DNA from: Azospirillum brasilense
Lineage (GTDB): Bacteria; Pseudomonadota; Alphaproteobacteria; Azospirillales; Azospirillaceae
Assembly: GCF_007827795.1 (NCBI RefSeq)
Contig: NZ_VITI01000010.1
Coordinates: forward strand, 124,001 to 188,000
Direction: 5' to 3'
Length of the DNA: 64,000 nt
The position numbers were made by a program, and so were the translations under genes. Shown one piece after another: positions 53,026-61,606 of the stretch (position 1 is the stretch's first letter; every line of letters starts with the position of its first letter). Below the pieces are notes generated by a model, which ran no database searches, was not told the DNA's origin, and worked only from the letters and a program-made list of their open reading frames with translations.

Positions 53026-53128
53026 TAGTCAACTAAAAAGAGCGCAATTGCGCTAATTTTCCCTTGATGAGACTGAATCGAAAGAAGCACCTCTTTGGCG
53101 CAACATTGCGACGAGGAGTCCTATAACC

Positions 53129-53296
53129 ATGGCTGAATACGTGATCCGGGTGCGTGACGAGAGCCTTGATGATCTGAGCCTTACCGAGCGCGTCGAGTTC
53201 TTCACGCTGCGGCTCCAGGAAGGCGTTCAGCCGATGACCGGCGCGGAGCTGGTCGCCGTTGATAGCGTGGCCGTCGAGGGGTTGACGGCGCCTTAG
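53129..53296 (+). CDS. 55-residue hypothetical protein
   Basis: The ATG at 53129 follows GAGGAG with good spacing. The product starts MAEYVIRVRDESLDDLSLTE and is acidic and soluble. A hairpin (GGGCGCGG 53329-53336 / CCGCGCCC 53346-53353) lies just after the stop. No family is recognised. Confidence 0.6.
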   Translation: MAEYVIRVRDESLDDLSLTERVEFFTLRLQEGVQPMTGAELVAVDSVAVEGLTAP

Positions 53297-53328
53297 GTCA
53301 ACGGGGCGGTCAACCTGGTGATGATGAG

Positions 53329-53353
53329 GGGCGCGGTCGGTCTGGCCGCGCCC
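53329..53353 (+). terminator. Hairpin after the 55-residue gene
   Basis: GGGCGCGG pairs with CCGCGCCC across a 9-nt loop, followed by TTCGTTGTT. It is a moderate terminator candidate. Confidence 0.5.
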
Positions 53354-53469
53354 TTCGTTGTTCTGGGAATAGCAAGGAACCTGTGGATTAACCGGCTCGT
53401 AGCATCGTCCGATCTTCTGTCCGTCCAAGGGTTGCGTTAAGGTGTTCTCCGCATCCAAGGAGTTCAGCC

Positions 53470-53751
53470 ATGAGTGAACAGGTCGCTCGCCGGTTTGTCG
53501 TCGTTACGAAGCAGCGTATTTCACCGCGCACGGAACACGATGTAGGTGGTTTCGCTACGCGGACTGCCGTGTTCGAGGGCAACGTGACAATCGCCGAGAT
53601 CGTCGATTGGGCGATTCCATACAGTTTCAGCGCCGGAACCCAAATCGAAGTGTTTGAGGATGAGATGACCCAGGTTAAGCGGAAGGGAGCAACTGAATCC
53701 CTAATGGATGACATTATGGCTGGGCTGTCCGATGAAGATCGAAGCCTCTGA
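53470..53751 (+). CDS. 93-residue hypothetical protein
   Basis: Starts at the ATG at 53470 behind AAGGAG. The product is a small soluble alpha/beta protein (RRFVVVTKQRISPRTEHDVG, then EIVDWAIPYSFSAGTQIEVF) with an acidic C-terminal helix. It converges with the serine recombinase gene. No family is recognised. Confidence 0.6.
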   Translation: MSEQVARRFVVVTKQRISPRTEHDVGGFATRTAVFEGNVTIAEIVDWAIPYSFSAGTQIEVFEDEMTQVKRKGATESLMDDIMAGLSDEDRSL

Positions 53752-53799
53752 GGTTCAAAGATGCAATGAGGGGCTCCCGTCGAGGCGCCTCTCGTCTGT

Positions 53800-54465
53800 T
53801 CAGCCTTCGAGCATGTTCTTGATGCTGGTCGCCGCATAGGGCTTGCCATTGACGTTTAAGAAGCCGAGGGCAGCAAGCTCCTCGCTGATCTGGCGGAGGG
53901 AGCGGGCCTTGCCGGTCTTGGGGCTCTTCCGCGCTAGACGCTTCGCCTCCTTCACCAGCTTCGGGTTCTGCTCGGCGTGGCTCTTGCGGCCTTCACACTT
54001 CCCGCTCTTCGCCTTCGCCTGCTCCCTACCGTGCTTGAGCTTCTGGACGAGCTTCGCCTTCTCGTACTGGGAGAAAGCGCCAGCGATCTGGCGCATCATC
54101 ACCTTGCTCGGGTCGGACTCGTCAGTGAGGTCTTGTCCGGATGCCGTCACCACGCGAATGCCGCGCTTGACCAGCAGCATCACGCCCATCTCCTGGGCGA
54201 TCATCCCGCGGGCGAACCGGCTGGCATCCTCAACGATGATGAGGCCGATGCCGTCCTGGACGGCCTGCTCCAGCATCGCAGCGAAGCCGTCGCGGGTTTC
54301 AATCGGGTCGGCGCCGCTCACCGCCGCGTCCCAGTAGCACGCCACCACGTTGATGCCGGTGCGCGAGGCATAGCCCATCACCGCATCGTTCTGGCGGAAG
54401 GCGCTATCGCCCTCGACGTTCGCCGCGCTGGAGGTTCGGAGATACGCAAGGGCGTTGGCGGTCAT
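53800..54465 (-). CDS. Serine recombinase / resolvase
   Basis: A 221-residue recombinase with the resolvase catalytic domain at about residues 4-140. The nucleophile Ser is in YLRTSSA, conserved Arg/Asp lie in IIVEDASRFARGM, and the E-helix has KVMMRQIAGAFSQYEKAKL. A short basic C-terminal region resembles an HTH (SLRQISEELAALGFLNVNG). The start is the ATG at 54465. Next to the tyrosine integrase, it may resolve or invert DNA of the element. Confidence 0.9.
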   Translation of the reverse strand: MTANALAYLRTSSAANVEGDSAFRQNDAVMGYASRTGINVVACYWDAAVSGADPIETRDGFAAMLEQAVQDGIGLIIVEDASRFARGMIAQEMGVMLLVKRGIRVVTASGQDLTDESDPSKVMMRQIAGAFSQYEKAKLVQKLKHGREQAKAKSGKCEGRKSHAEQNPKLVKEAKRLARKSPKTGKARSLRQISEELAALGFLNVNGKPYAATSIKNMLEG

Positions 54466-54586
54466 TTGGGTCTCTGTCGACTGGCGTTCTATGGGCCTCA
54501 TTATGAGACGCAGAGCGGCTTCCGTCCAGCTTTCCGTATAGATTTCTTGAGAAAAATATACAGATGAAGCGGCATGAGCATGAGGT

Positions 54587-56278
54587 CTAGCGCTTCGCGA
54601 TGAGCGCCGCGTCGATGCCGGCGTACTGGATGCTGTCGATGGCGGCCTTGAGGTCGGGCAGGTCGGCGCCCTTGCTGTAGCGCCCGCGCTCGCCGGGCAC
54701 CTCATGGCCCGACAGTGCGCTGATGATGTCGGGGTGGACCTTCGCCCGGACCAGCGCCGTGATGGCGTTGTGCCGAAAGGCGTGGAAGTCCACGCCGTCG
54801 AGGCCCACGGCCTTCCGATAGCGCCCGAACCGCTTAGAATAGGCGAAGCCGTACCGCCGGGCGATGCCGCCCGGCTCCAACTCGGGCCATAGCATCACGT
54901 CGCCCTTGCGCCGCCGCTCGGCGACGTACTCCTTGAACCTCAGCTCCAGGGCGACATGATGCACCGGCACCTTGCGTACCGCGGCCAGCGACTTGAGCCG
55001 GCGGCCAGGCGCCTTCCCGTCGTCGTCGTCGGTGTCGTCGGCGCGGATGTCGAAGAACATGGTGCCGTCCTCCTCCTTCACGTCCTCGACGCGGAGCTGG
55101 GCCAACTCCTCCAGACGGCAGGGATGGAAGAGGCCGAGCACAGGGAGCCACCAATCGGCATCGCGCACGATGAAGGCGCCCGGCTCGCTGCGCCTGGCCG
55201 TGCTCTTGGAGCCGGCGTAGATCGGGCTGGAGAACAGCGTGCGGAGCTGTTCGGCGCTCCAGGCGTCGCGCTCGGCGTTGCGGCGGACGGTGCGCTTGGG
55301 CGCCTTGTAGACGGCGCTGGCGATGTTCTCGGTGACGAACCCCTGCGCAACAGCCCAGCCGAAGAAGCTGGACACCAAGTTCGCATATTTCTTCACCGTC
55401 TTGGCCGCGAGCGTCTCCAGCGACGGGTCGGCCTTCGTCATCGCCACCAAGTCAGCGAGCGTCTTCCCTTTGAAGGCGGGCTTCTTGCTGCGATGGGCGG
55501 GGAGGGCCTGGAGCATCGCGACGAACGCGGACACGTCCTGCCTGGCGTAGCGGTCCAGCCGCCGGTCGCCGGCTGATTCGGAGAACAGGGCGAGCGCCTG
55601 CTCGGCGTCGTGCGCCATAGACGGTCGCCATGCGCTGGCCTTGATCCTCTCCGCGGAGAAGCGCGCCCATGCCTCGGTGAGCTTCGGCGCTTGCTTGCCG
55701 CTGGAGGCCGCCACCGATCGGAATGCTTCATCAGCGGGAGCGAAGCCAAAATCACCCGCCGCACGCGCGCCAAGCGTTTCCGCTGCGGCTACAGCGCCGC
55801 GCAGCACAAGCCGGCGGAAGGTCTGACCTACCTCGGACGATGGATCAGCAACGATGCCGTGTTGATCTAGAAGGCGGTAGGCCAGTGCGTCCGCCATGCT
55901 GGTGTCATTGCTGGCAAGAGCAAGGCGGATCTTCTCAACCGTTCCTTTGTTCGATTCGATGCGGGCGAGCGCCTCCTCACGAGTCTTCTTGACGGACCCA
56001 AGGGAGCGCTCACCATCAGCCACGGTATCGGCGACCCACTCTTGAACGATGCGGATGGCGTCGGCGGCGGTTAGGTCGCGGTTGGTGCGCATTTGCGAGA
56101 ACAGTTCATCGGACGTGACGGCGAGCGCGCGGGCCTTCTGAATAGCCTGGTCGTGCGGCAGCGAGCCGAGAGATTGCACCAGCTCGCGCTGGCCGCCAAA
56201 GCGATCAATGAGGTCCAGAGGGATTCGGCGACGGAAAATCCGGCGGCCAGCGCGGACGCGCAGGAAGCGATTCGACAT
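54587..56278 (-). CDS. Tyrosine site-specific integrase of element 1
   Basis: A 563-residue integrase. The N-terminal part (MSNRFLRVRAGRRIFRRRIP) and core-binding helices come first, then the catalytic domain with Arg in HPCRLEELAQL, Lys region, HxxR in FHAFRHNAI, His in LSGHEV and Tyr in RYSKG. It is larger than the common 400 residues because of a long N-terminal domain. It reads away from the att repeat at 56414, only 136 bp from its ATG, as expected for the integrase of a tRNA-targeting island. Confidence 0.93.
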   Translation of the reverse strand: MSNRFLRVRAGRRIFRRRIPLDLIDRFGGQRELVQSLGSLPHDQAIQKARALAVTSDELFSQMRTNRDLTAADAIRIVQEWVADTVADGERSLGSVKKTREEALARIESNKGTVEKIRLALASNDTSMADALAYRLLDQHGIVADPSSEVGQTFRRLVLRGAVAAAETLGARAAGDFGFAPADEAFRSVAASSGKQAPKLTEAWARFSAERIKASAWRPSMAHDAEQALALFSESAGDRRLDRYARQDVSAFVAMLQALPAHRSKKPAFKGKTLADLVAMTKADPSLETLAAKTVKKYANLVSSFFGWAVAQGFVTENIASAVYKAPKRTVRRNAERDAWSAEQLRTLFSSPIYAGSKSTARRSEPGAFIVRDADWWLPVLGLFHPCRLEELAQLRVEDVKEEDGTMFFDIRADDTDDDDGKAPGRRLKSLAAVRKVPVHHVALELRFKEYVAERRRKGDVMLWPELEPGGIARRYGFAYSKRFGRYRKAVGLDGVDFHAFRHNAITALVRAKVHPDIISALSGHEVPGERGRYSKGADLPDLKAAIDSIQYAGIDAALIAKR

Positions 56279-56415
56279 GGCACACTCTATGGTGTGTCCG
56301 TCCGGCTACATTCCTCGCGTGGACTCGCCGCGTGGACCTTCGGCATGGACAACCCCGCCTGGGGCTAGTGCCGCGCCCAGAAACCGCTAAGCTATTGAAA
56401 GACTTGGGAAAAGGG

Positions 56416-56460
56416 TGGTGCCGGTTGCAGGGCTCGAACCCGCGACCTTCGGTTTACAAA
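56416..56460 (-). mobile_element. tRNA-Thr(UGU) 3' fragment, junction att site
   Basis: On the minus strand, 45 nt match the anticodon loop (with TGT), anticodon 3' arm, variable region, T-arm, acceptor arm and CCA of tRNA-Thr. The 5' half is missing: the adjacent sequence does not pair with the 3' arm. It contains the 30-bp repeat also found at 48221, and serves as right end of element 1 and left end of element 2. Confidence 0.85.
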
Positions 56461-56542
56461 TCAGGTGATCCGGTGTTGACGGGGGTAGGGCGGCGTCGAC
56501 TTTTTCGAGGAATTCCGCCATTTTTGGCCCCGCCTTGTTGAT

Positions 56543-56604
56543 GATTGCTGGTGATTGTTGCGCCCCGGTGATTGCTGTAGGATTGCTGAAAGCCAGCAGC
56601 AATC
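56543..56604. repeat. Cluster of GATTGCTG repeats upstream of the second integrase
   Basis: Direct copies at 56543, 56553 (GATTGTTG), 56570 and 56581 and an inverted copy at 56597 lie within 62 bp before the integrase ATG. Two more occur at 58201 and 58212 downstream of the gene. Their placement suits integrase arm-type binding sites or self-regulation. Confidence 0.7.
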
Positions 56605-56616
56605 ACCGGAGCCCTC

Positions 56617-57903
56617 ATGCCCGAGAAGATCACCAAGCGCCTTGTGGACGCGACGAAGCCGGGCGCGAAGGACGTGTTCGTCTGGGACAGCGAGGTTAAG
56701 GGGTTCGGGCTGAAGGTCACGCCAGCGGGTTCCCGAGTTTATATCGTCCAGTACCGGGTGGAGGGCGGGCGTACCACCGCCCCAAAACGCTTCACCATTG
56801 GCAAGCACGGCAGCCCATGGACTGCCGATAAGGCCCGTGATGAGGCGATTCGAATTCTCGGTCAAGTGAAGGCCGGGAATGACCCGCAGGCGCAGAAGGT
56901 CGCAGGGCGTGAAGCGGCCAACGCCAAGGGCGACACCTTCGCGGACATCGCCGACCTGTTCATCGATCGGCATGCCAAGGTGAATACCCGTGGGTGGAAG
57001 GAGACGAAGCGGCTCCTCGACAAGCACGTCACCCCGCACTGGGGTGACCGGCCAATTACCGAGATCACCCGCCGGGACGTGAACAAGCGCCTGGATGAGA
57101 TTGTCGACTCGGGCACTGCTGTAACGGCCAATCGCGTCCTCGCCGTGGTCCGCAAGCTGTTCGGTTGGGCGGCGTCGAAGGACTACGTGCAGACCACCCC
57201 CTGCGTTGGCGTTCAGCCGCCGGCGGAGGAGGAGAGCCGGGATCGCGTGCTGACCGACGACGAACTGCGCGAGGTGTGGCTCGCCGCGGGCGGGCTGGGC
57301 GATCCGTTTGGGCCATTCGTCCGCCTGCTGATCCTGACCGCCCAACGCCGGGATGAGGTGGCCGGCATGCGCTGGTCAGAGGTGGACCTTCCCGGCAAGA
57401 CCTGGATCATCCCGAAGGAGCGGGCGAAGAACGGCAAGGCGCACGTCGTGCCGCTGTCCGAGAAGGCTGTCGATATCCTGAAGGCGGTGCCCCGGATCAC
57501 GCTGGAGGACGGCAAGCCATCGGAGTTTGTGTTCACGACGACGGGGCTGGCGCCGGTGTCGGGCTTCTCCAGGGCGAAAACGAACCTCGACCGCTTGGTG
57601 CTGAAGGCCCGCCAGGAGGCCGCAGGGGAGGGAGAGGAGGCGGCACCCATGCCGGGCTGGTGGTTCCATGACCTCCGCCGAACGACGACGACAGGTCTTG
57701 CCCGTATGGGCATCCCGCCGCAAGTCGCAGACCGCATTCTGAACCACGTCAGCGGCACCATTCGAGGCGTGGCCGCAACCTACAACCGGTTCGAATACCT
57801 GGACGAGCGCCGGGCCGCCCTCGACGCCTGGGCGCGGCTGGTTGACCAGCTCGTCACCGGCAAGCCCGACAACGTGGTCGAACTGCGCCCGGCGGTGGCC
57901 TGA
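56617..57903 (+). CDS. P4-type tyrosine integrase of element 2
   Basis: A 428-residue integrase with an N-terminal DUF4102 arm-binding domain (ITKRLVDATKPGAKDVFVWD, then KGFGLKVTPAGSRVYIVQYR), a SAM-like core-binding domain (about 105-190) and a catalytic domain. Catalytic residues are Arg in LTAQRRDEVAGM, the HDLRRT motif, His in LNHVSG and Tyr in ATYNRF. The start is the ATG at 56617, directly after the GATTGCTG cluster and 156 bp from the tRNA fragment. Confidence 0.95.
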   Translation: MPEKITKRLVDATKPGAKDVFVWDSEVKGFGLKVTPAGSRVYIVQYRVEGGRTTAPKRFTIGKHGSPWTADKARDEAIRILGQVKAGNDPQAQKVAGREAANAKGDTFADIADLFIDRHAKVNTRGWKETKRLLDKHVTPHWGDRPITEITRRDVNKRLDEIVDSGTAVTANRVLAVVRKLFGWAASKDYVQTTPCVGVQPPAEEESRDRVLTDDELREVWLAAGGLGDPFGPFVRLLILTAQRRDEVAGMRWSEVDLPGKTWIIPKERAKNGKAHVVPLSEKAVDILKAVPRITLEDGKPSEFVFTTTGLAPVSGFSRAKTNLDRLVLKARQEAAGEGEEAAPMPGWWFHDLRRTTTTGLARMGIPPQVADRILNHVSGTIRGVAATYNRFEYLDERRAALDAWARLVDQLVTGKPDNVVELRPAVA

Positions 57904-57920
57904 TCCGAAAGGCCCGTAGG

Positions 57921-57949
57921 AAGCCCGCTGATGCGTTCGGCGGGCTTTC
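57921..57949 (+). terminator. Terminator after the second integrase
   Basis: AAGCCCGC (57921-57928) pairs with GCGGGCTT (57940-57947), followed by TCT. From here to 58517 I see two GATTGCTG copies (58201, 58212), GC-rich stretches and no convincing gene. Confidence 0.7.
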
Positions 57950-58517
57950 TGCTACATGGGTAGCGGCCTACCCCGTTCGAACGCGCCACGCCTCATCTGC
58001 GAGGCGTCTGGCGCGGGTTAGTGGCCCGGTGTGTGCCGGCAATTCCAGGCGACGTTTTTGGGGCAAACTCGTGAGTGGGTGGCCCTCCGCTATCGGTCGA
58101 GGCCGTTTTTCCGGGGGTGGGGGTCTGGCGGGCGCGGGCGAAGGGTACCCCCCTTCTGCCCAGGCGCGGGCGCCTGCCTTCCATAGCCTGGGCGTCGGGT
58201 GATTGCTGCCCGATTGCTGTCTGCATGGGTGCCCCGACAAGTATCTGATATTGCTTCAGTAATTGGCCCGGCCCTCTGATTGAGGATCAGGTGCTCATGT
58301 CGGGGCGCCTGTACGTGCGGCCAGCCAGCGGGGGCGTACAGCCGGCCCAGCGGAGATTTTCCGGCCTCGCTTGAGCGGTGTGGACCATCCCCGTGACCCA
58401 TCACCCATCCTCACCTCCAGCACCTCCGCGGCCTTGCTCTCCTCCTGCCCAATCACCCCCGTGACGATTCACCCTTCTGAACGTCACGGTTTCGTGCGGG
58501 TTCGGCGTGCGAATGCC

Positions 58518-59351
58518 TCAGAAGTTCCGCCACGCTGGATTGGTCTTCGGATCGGCTTGGTTCGATCCTTGGACCTCGGTGGGGGTGTCGAAGAACAGCG
58601 GGATTTCGTTCAGCGTGGACGCTTGCCGGTTGCCGGTCCTCTGGGAACCTTGGAGAAGGCCGTCATCAAGCCAGCGCTGTCCGTTGAGCCATGTGGCCGG
58701 GTTCGGCGTGTACTTGGCGTCCTTCCCGGCAACCGCTCTGGCATAGGCTTCAGCTGCACGCAACAGCGTGTCGGCATCGACCGCCTTCCTGGCGGTCCGG
58801 TACGCCTTCTCCGCCTGTCCCTTCGCGACCCTCTTCGGGTAGGCCCGGTACCAGCGATCGAATTCAGCCTCGACGTTCGATCCCCCATCGGGGGATTGGG
58901 GGAGACTCTTGGTTTGTGGTTTATGGTTTGTGGTTAGCTTCCGGTCGCCGGAAGCGTCCGCTTCAATTAAGTTGCTGTTATCATTAGAAACACGCCCGCG
59001 CTTTTGACGGGAAATTGCGGAGTTCTGCCCGCCAGTTGTCCCGGTTTTCCGCGCCGTTGTGGTGCGGTTCAGGGCCTTTTCCAGCTCGATTTCGCAGCGG
59101 CCATTGGTCAGCAGGCCGTCGACCAAACGCAATTTCCCCTTGGCGAGCAGGATCCCGCGGATGCGTGCCCACCTCTCCTGAGTGATGTTGCAGAGCTTGG
59201 CAAGATCGCGCGCGTCATCCCGGATCGGCCCGCCGTTGCTGTAGATGAGGGCGCACACCGTGATGTAGCAGCCGCGCTCGTCTGCCTTGAGCACAGAAGC
59301 GCCGACGAGCCACTCGTCCGGGTGGAAATTGACGTGCCGAATCTTGCCCAT
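58518..59351 (-). CDS. DUF1376-like (YdaU-type) phage/replication-associated protein
   Basis: A 277-residue protein. The N-terminal 90 residues (HVNFHPDEWLVGASVLKADE, then RGCYITVCALIYSNGGPI) match the DUF1376/YdaU type found in prophage replication regions and are winged-helix-like. A polar linker follows, then a C-terminal domain (EFDRWYRAYPKRVAKGQAEK, then TPNPATWLNGQRW) typical of replication-initiator-like phage proteins. The start is the ATG at 59351. It ends the minus-strand gene row of element 2. Confidence 0.8.
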   Translation of the reverse strand: MGKIRHVNFHPDEWLVGASVLKADERGCYITVCALIYSNGGPIRDDARDLAKLCNITQERWARIRGILLAKGKLRLVDGLLTNGRCEIELEKALNRTTTARKTGTTGGQNSAISRQKRGRVSNDNSNLIEADASGDRKLTTNHKPQTKSLPQSPDGGSNVEAEFDRWYRAYPKRVAKGQAEKAYRTARKAVDADTLLRAAEAYARAVAGKDAKYTPNPATWLNGQRWLDDGLLQGSQRTGNRQASTLNEIPLFFDTPTEVQGSNQADPKTNPAWRNF

Positions 59352-59411
59352 TCTATGACTTCTTCCGTCTCGATGAATGAGGCCGATCGGCAGAGGCATC
59401 AGCCGACCGCA

Positions 59412-59714
59412 TCAATCGGCCCCTCGGTCATAGACCAGCCGGGGCCGCAGCGCCGGGGCCGGCTTCACGGCAAGGCGAATGACACCGCCCTTCACCGTCA
59501 GCCTGGGCAGCCCGAAGACCACAACGCCGCCGGGGAGGTCGGTGGACAGCTTGCCGACGGAGGCCGGCGGGTTCATCAGGCGTTCCAGGTCCGCAAGGTC
59601 GCCGCCCTGGAGGGCAGCGGTCAGCACCTGTGCAACCGCGTTGTTCCCGCGGCGACGCGCCCATCGAGCGACCTGGAGCAGCCGCTCGTCGTCGTTGGCG
59701 GGGAGGGTCTGCAT
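59412..59714 (-). CDS. Hypothetical protein
   Basis: A 100-residue protein with an N-terminal helical half (NDDERLLQVARWARRRGNNA) and a beta-rich C-terminal half (GGVVVFGLPRLTVKGGVIRL). It begins 3 bp after the stop of the excisionase-like gene. No family is recognised. Confidence 0.6.
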   Translation of the reverse strand: MQTLPANDDERLLQVARWARRRGNNAVAQVLTAALQGGDLADLERLMNPPASVGKLSTDLPGGVVVFGLPRLTVKGGVIRLAVKPAPALRPRLVYDRGAD

Positions 59715-59717
59715 GGA

Positions 59718-59915
59718 TCAGGCCTCCCTCTCACGCAGCCACGCCTGGGCGGTTTCCTCCAGGATCAGCCGGCGCCGACCGATGCGAATGGTCTTCGGCG
59801 CCTCGCCCCGGTCATCGAGTCGGAAAAAGGTCCGCTCGGAAATGCCGTAGCGCTGGCAAAACTCGCGAATGGAAATCCCGCGTCGGTCGGTTGGTGTCAT
59901 GATTGGCGACGACAT
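59718..59915 (-). CDS. AlpA/excisionase-like HTH protein
   Basis: A 65-residue MerR-like HTH_17 protein: SIREFCQRYGISERTFFRLD, then the wing GEAPKTIRIGRRRLI and a helix LEETAQAWLRERE. It is like AlpA and phage excisionases that control integrase action. The start is the ATG at 59915. Confidence 0.85.
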   Translation of the reverse strand: MSSPIMTPTDRRGISIREFCQRYGISERTFFRLDDRGEAPKTIRIGRRRLILEETAQAWLREREA

Positions 59916-59998
59916 GGCGTTTTCCTGCCTCTTGGTGACGGGAAATGTCTGGCACTGTCCGGCGCTGGCACCCAACGCACGGCGTGCGGGCGGCGCCT

Positions 59999-60508
59999 TC
60001 AGGCGCTGGCCGGGGCTTCTTCGCCGCAGAGGGTGAGCCATTCGGCGGGCGGGTCTCCGTCCATCCACATGCCGCTTTCACCGGCGATGTGTTCGCACCA
60101 TTCGTCGGCGTCATCCTCAGGGAAGCCGCGCTGCATCAGGTCACGCTTGATCGGGTCGAGGTGCAGTTCCATCGCCGCATCAACGTCGGCTTCCGGAACG
60201 CCGCGCAGCGCCTTGCCCAGCTTTTCGCCATGCTCCCGCACCGGGTAGAAATCCCACGGCGCGCCGCCGGCCCGGCTGAACAGGGTGTAGAGCCGGAAGA
60301 TTTCGTCCTCCCTCCGCTTGGCAAGAGTGGTAGCGATTTCCGGCGCGACCCCGGCTTCGGAGCAGCCCTTGGCGAGAACGCGCTCAATCGAAACGCGGGC
60401 GCGACGCGCCCAGAAGCGGGCCTGATCCGGAGGCACCCCTTCCCGGTACATTGTCCATGCGATGTCGTTGATTTGGCCGAGCTCGGAGAGCGTGATGTCG
60501 GTGCTCAT
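59999..60508 (-). CDS. Hypothetical protein
   Basis: A 169-residue soluble protein of mostly helical character (QINDIAWTMYREGVPPDQAR, then HIAGESGMWMDGDPPAEWL at the end). It overlaps the preceding HTH gene in an ATGA junction. No family is recognised. Confidence 0.6.
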   Translation of the reverse strand: MSTDITLSELGQINDIAWTMYREGVPPDQARFWARRARVSIERVLAKGCSEAGVAPEIATTLAKRREDEIFRLYTLFSRAGGAPWDFYPVREHGEKLGKALRGVPEADVDAAMELHLDPIKRDLMQRGFPEDDADEWCEHIAGESGMWMDGDPPAEWLTLCGEEAPASA

Positions 60509-60723
60509 CGGGCGGCCCCCGTCTCGCTGGTGCTGCCGCGCCGCTCGCTGCCGATCCAGGCGTCGAGGTCCGCCACGTCGTAAAGGACGATGCGGTTTCT
60601 CTTGATAAAGCGAGGCCCTCCACCCTTCACGCGGTAGGTTCGGAACGATGCTTCAGCATATCCACAGTATTGTGCGGCTGCCTTGGAGCGAAGATATCGG
60701 GCGGTGACTTGTTGTGCGGACAT
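60505..60723 (-). CDS. Second excisionase-like HTH protein
   Basis: A 72-residue HTH_17-type protein (YLRSKAAAQYCGYAEASFRT, then GGGPRFIKRNRIVLYDVADL and DAWIGSERR). The start is the ATG at 60723 behind AAGGA; the frame extends to 60750. It likely controls element excision or transcription alongside the protein at 59718. Confidence 0.85.
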   Translation of the reverse strand: MSAQQVTARYLRSKAAAQYCGYAEASFRTYRVKGGGPRFIKRNRIVLYDVADLDAWIGSERRGSTSETGAAR

Positions 60724-60800
60724 CAACTTGTATCCTTCGTTGGCCAACAACGAGAGGATTGCTGGTCCACATGTCGGAATCTACTCCGTTTAATTCGGAT

Positions 60801-61430
60801 TTATTCTGAAATATTCGGGACTGAAATTCTCTGAAATTCTCTGAAGGCGCCCAAGAGGCGCTTGGCCTTGCTGTTCAGCATGCCGCCTCCAGCGGCCTTT
60901 TCAGCCAGTTCCAAGGCTGCCGCCCAGGGTGTTCTTCCGGTCTTCACCATGCTCATCATCTCGGGCATCAGCTTACGGTCCGCCTCGCTGAAGCCGGTTC
61001 CGGTGGGGCGGCCTGGGCCAGCGGTTCCAACGTCATGGCCGTAGCCCCCAGGCGCTGGGAGCGGCTGGCCGGTTGTGCCGTCCGCCAGCATCCGGTTATT
61101 CTGGTTGTTGGCGGGCTTGAGCGGCGGTGGTGCTATTCGGTCGATCTCATATCGGGGAATCTGGATACGAACCCACTCGTCACGGATGGCGTCACGTTGG
61201 AATATCCTCAGGTGGACGGCCTGCCGGACGAAGCACATCACTGGAGTTTCGCCCTTTCTTCCAAAAAGAAGTTCAACGCGGGCGCCTTCCACAATGGTTT
61301 CCTTCTCTACCAATCTCCGAACAAGAAAGCCTATCTGATTTCTGGCAAGCATCGATGGAATGCCGCGCTCCATTAACATGAAGGCTGCTTCTTTTATGAA
61401 AAGAAAGGCGAATTCTTGGGGAGAGGTCAT
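60801..61430 (-). CDS. Hypothetical protein
   Basis: A 209-residue protein starting MTSPQEFAFLFIKEAAFML. The N-terminal half has alternating helix and strand (VRRLVEKETIVEGARVELLF). A Gly/Pro-rich linker and a helical C-terminus (LMPEMMSMVKTGRTPWAAAL) follow. No family is recognised. Confidence 0.6.
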   Translation of the reverse strand: MTSPQEFAFLFIKEAAFMLMERGIPSMLARNQIGFLVRRLVEKETIVEGARVELLFGRKGETPVMCFVRQAVHLRIFQRDAIRDEWVRIQIPRYEIDRIAPPPLKPANNQNNRMLADGTTGQPLPAPGGYGHDVGTAGPGRPTGTGFSEADRKLMPEMMSMVKTGRTPWAAALELAEKAAGGGMLNSKAKRLLGAFREFQRISVPNISE

Positions 61431-61606
61431 AGCACCTTCCGCGTGGCGCTGGTCCGCTGAGGAAGCGGCGGGAAGCCGGGGCGGATACCCGGCTTGTCGG
61501 TCGGCCAACCTATCCCGCCACGATCAAAGGTACTGCATCCTGCCGAGTCGCCGTCAACCGCCGAGCGAAGCCCCGGCGCTGGGCCGGGGCTTCTCCTGGG
61601 CGGCAC

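Larger units (their letters stand above)
48221..56443. mobile_element. Integrative element 1 at tRNA-Thr
   Basis: About 8.2 kb bounded by the 30-bp direct repeats and carrying a tyrosine integrase next to the right repeat, a serine recombinase, a HUH-like protein, an HTH protein and mostly unknown small genes. No phage structural genes or conjugation genes are visible, so it is closer to a mobilisable island or satellite than to a prophage. Confidence 0.75.

Noticed and set aside
56396..56460. Complete tRNA gene at 56.4 kb
   Set aside because: Only the 3' portion from the anticodon loop matches tRNA-Thr; the 5' half is absent and the anticodon stem cannot pair.
57968..58404. Minus-strand frames downstream of the second integrase
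   Set aside because: They are Pro/Arg-rich, without ribosome-binding sites or coherent domains, and overlap each other.
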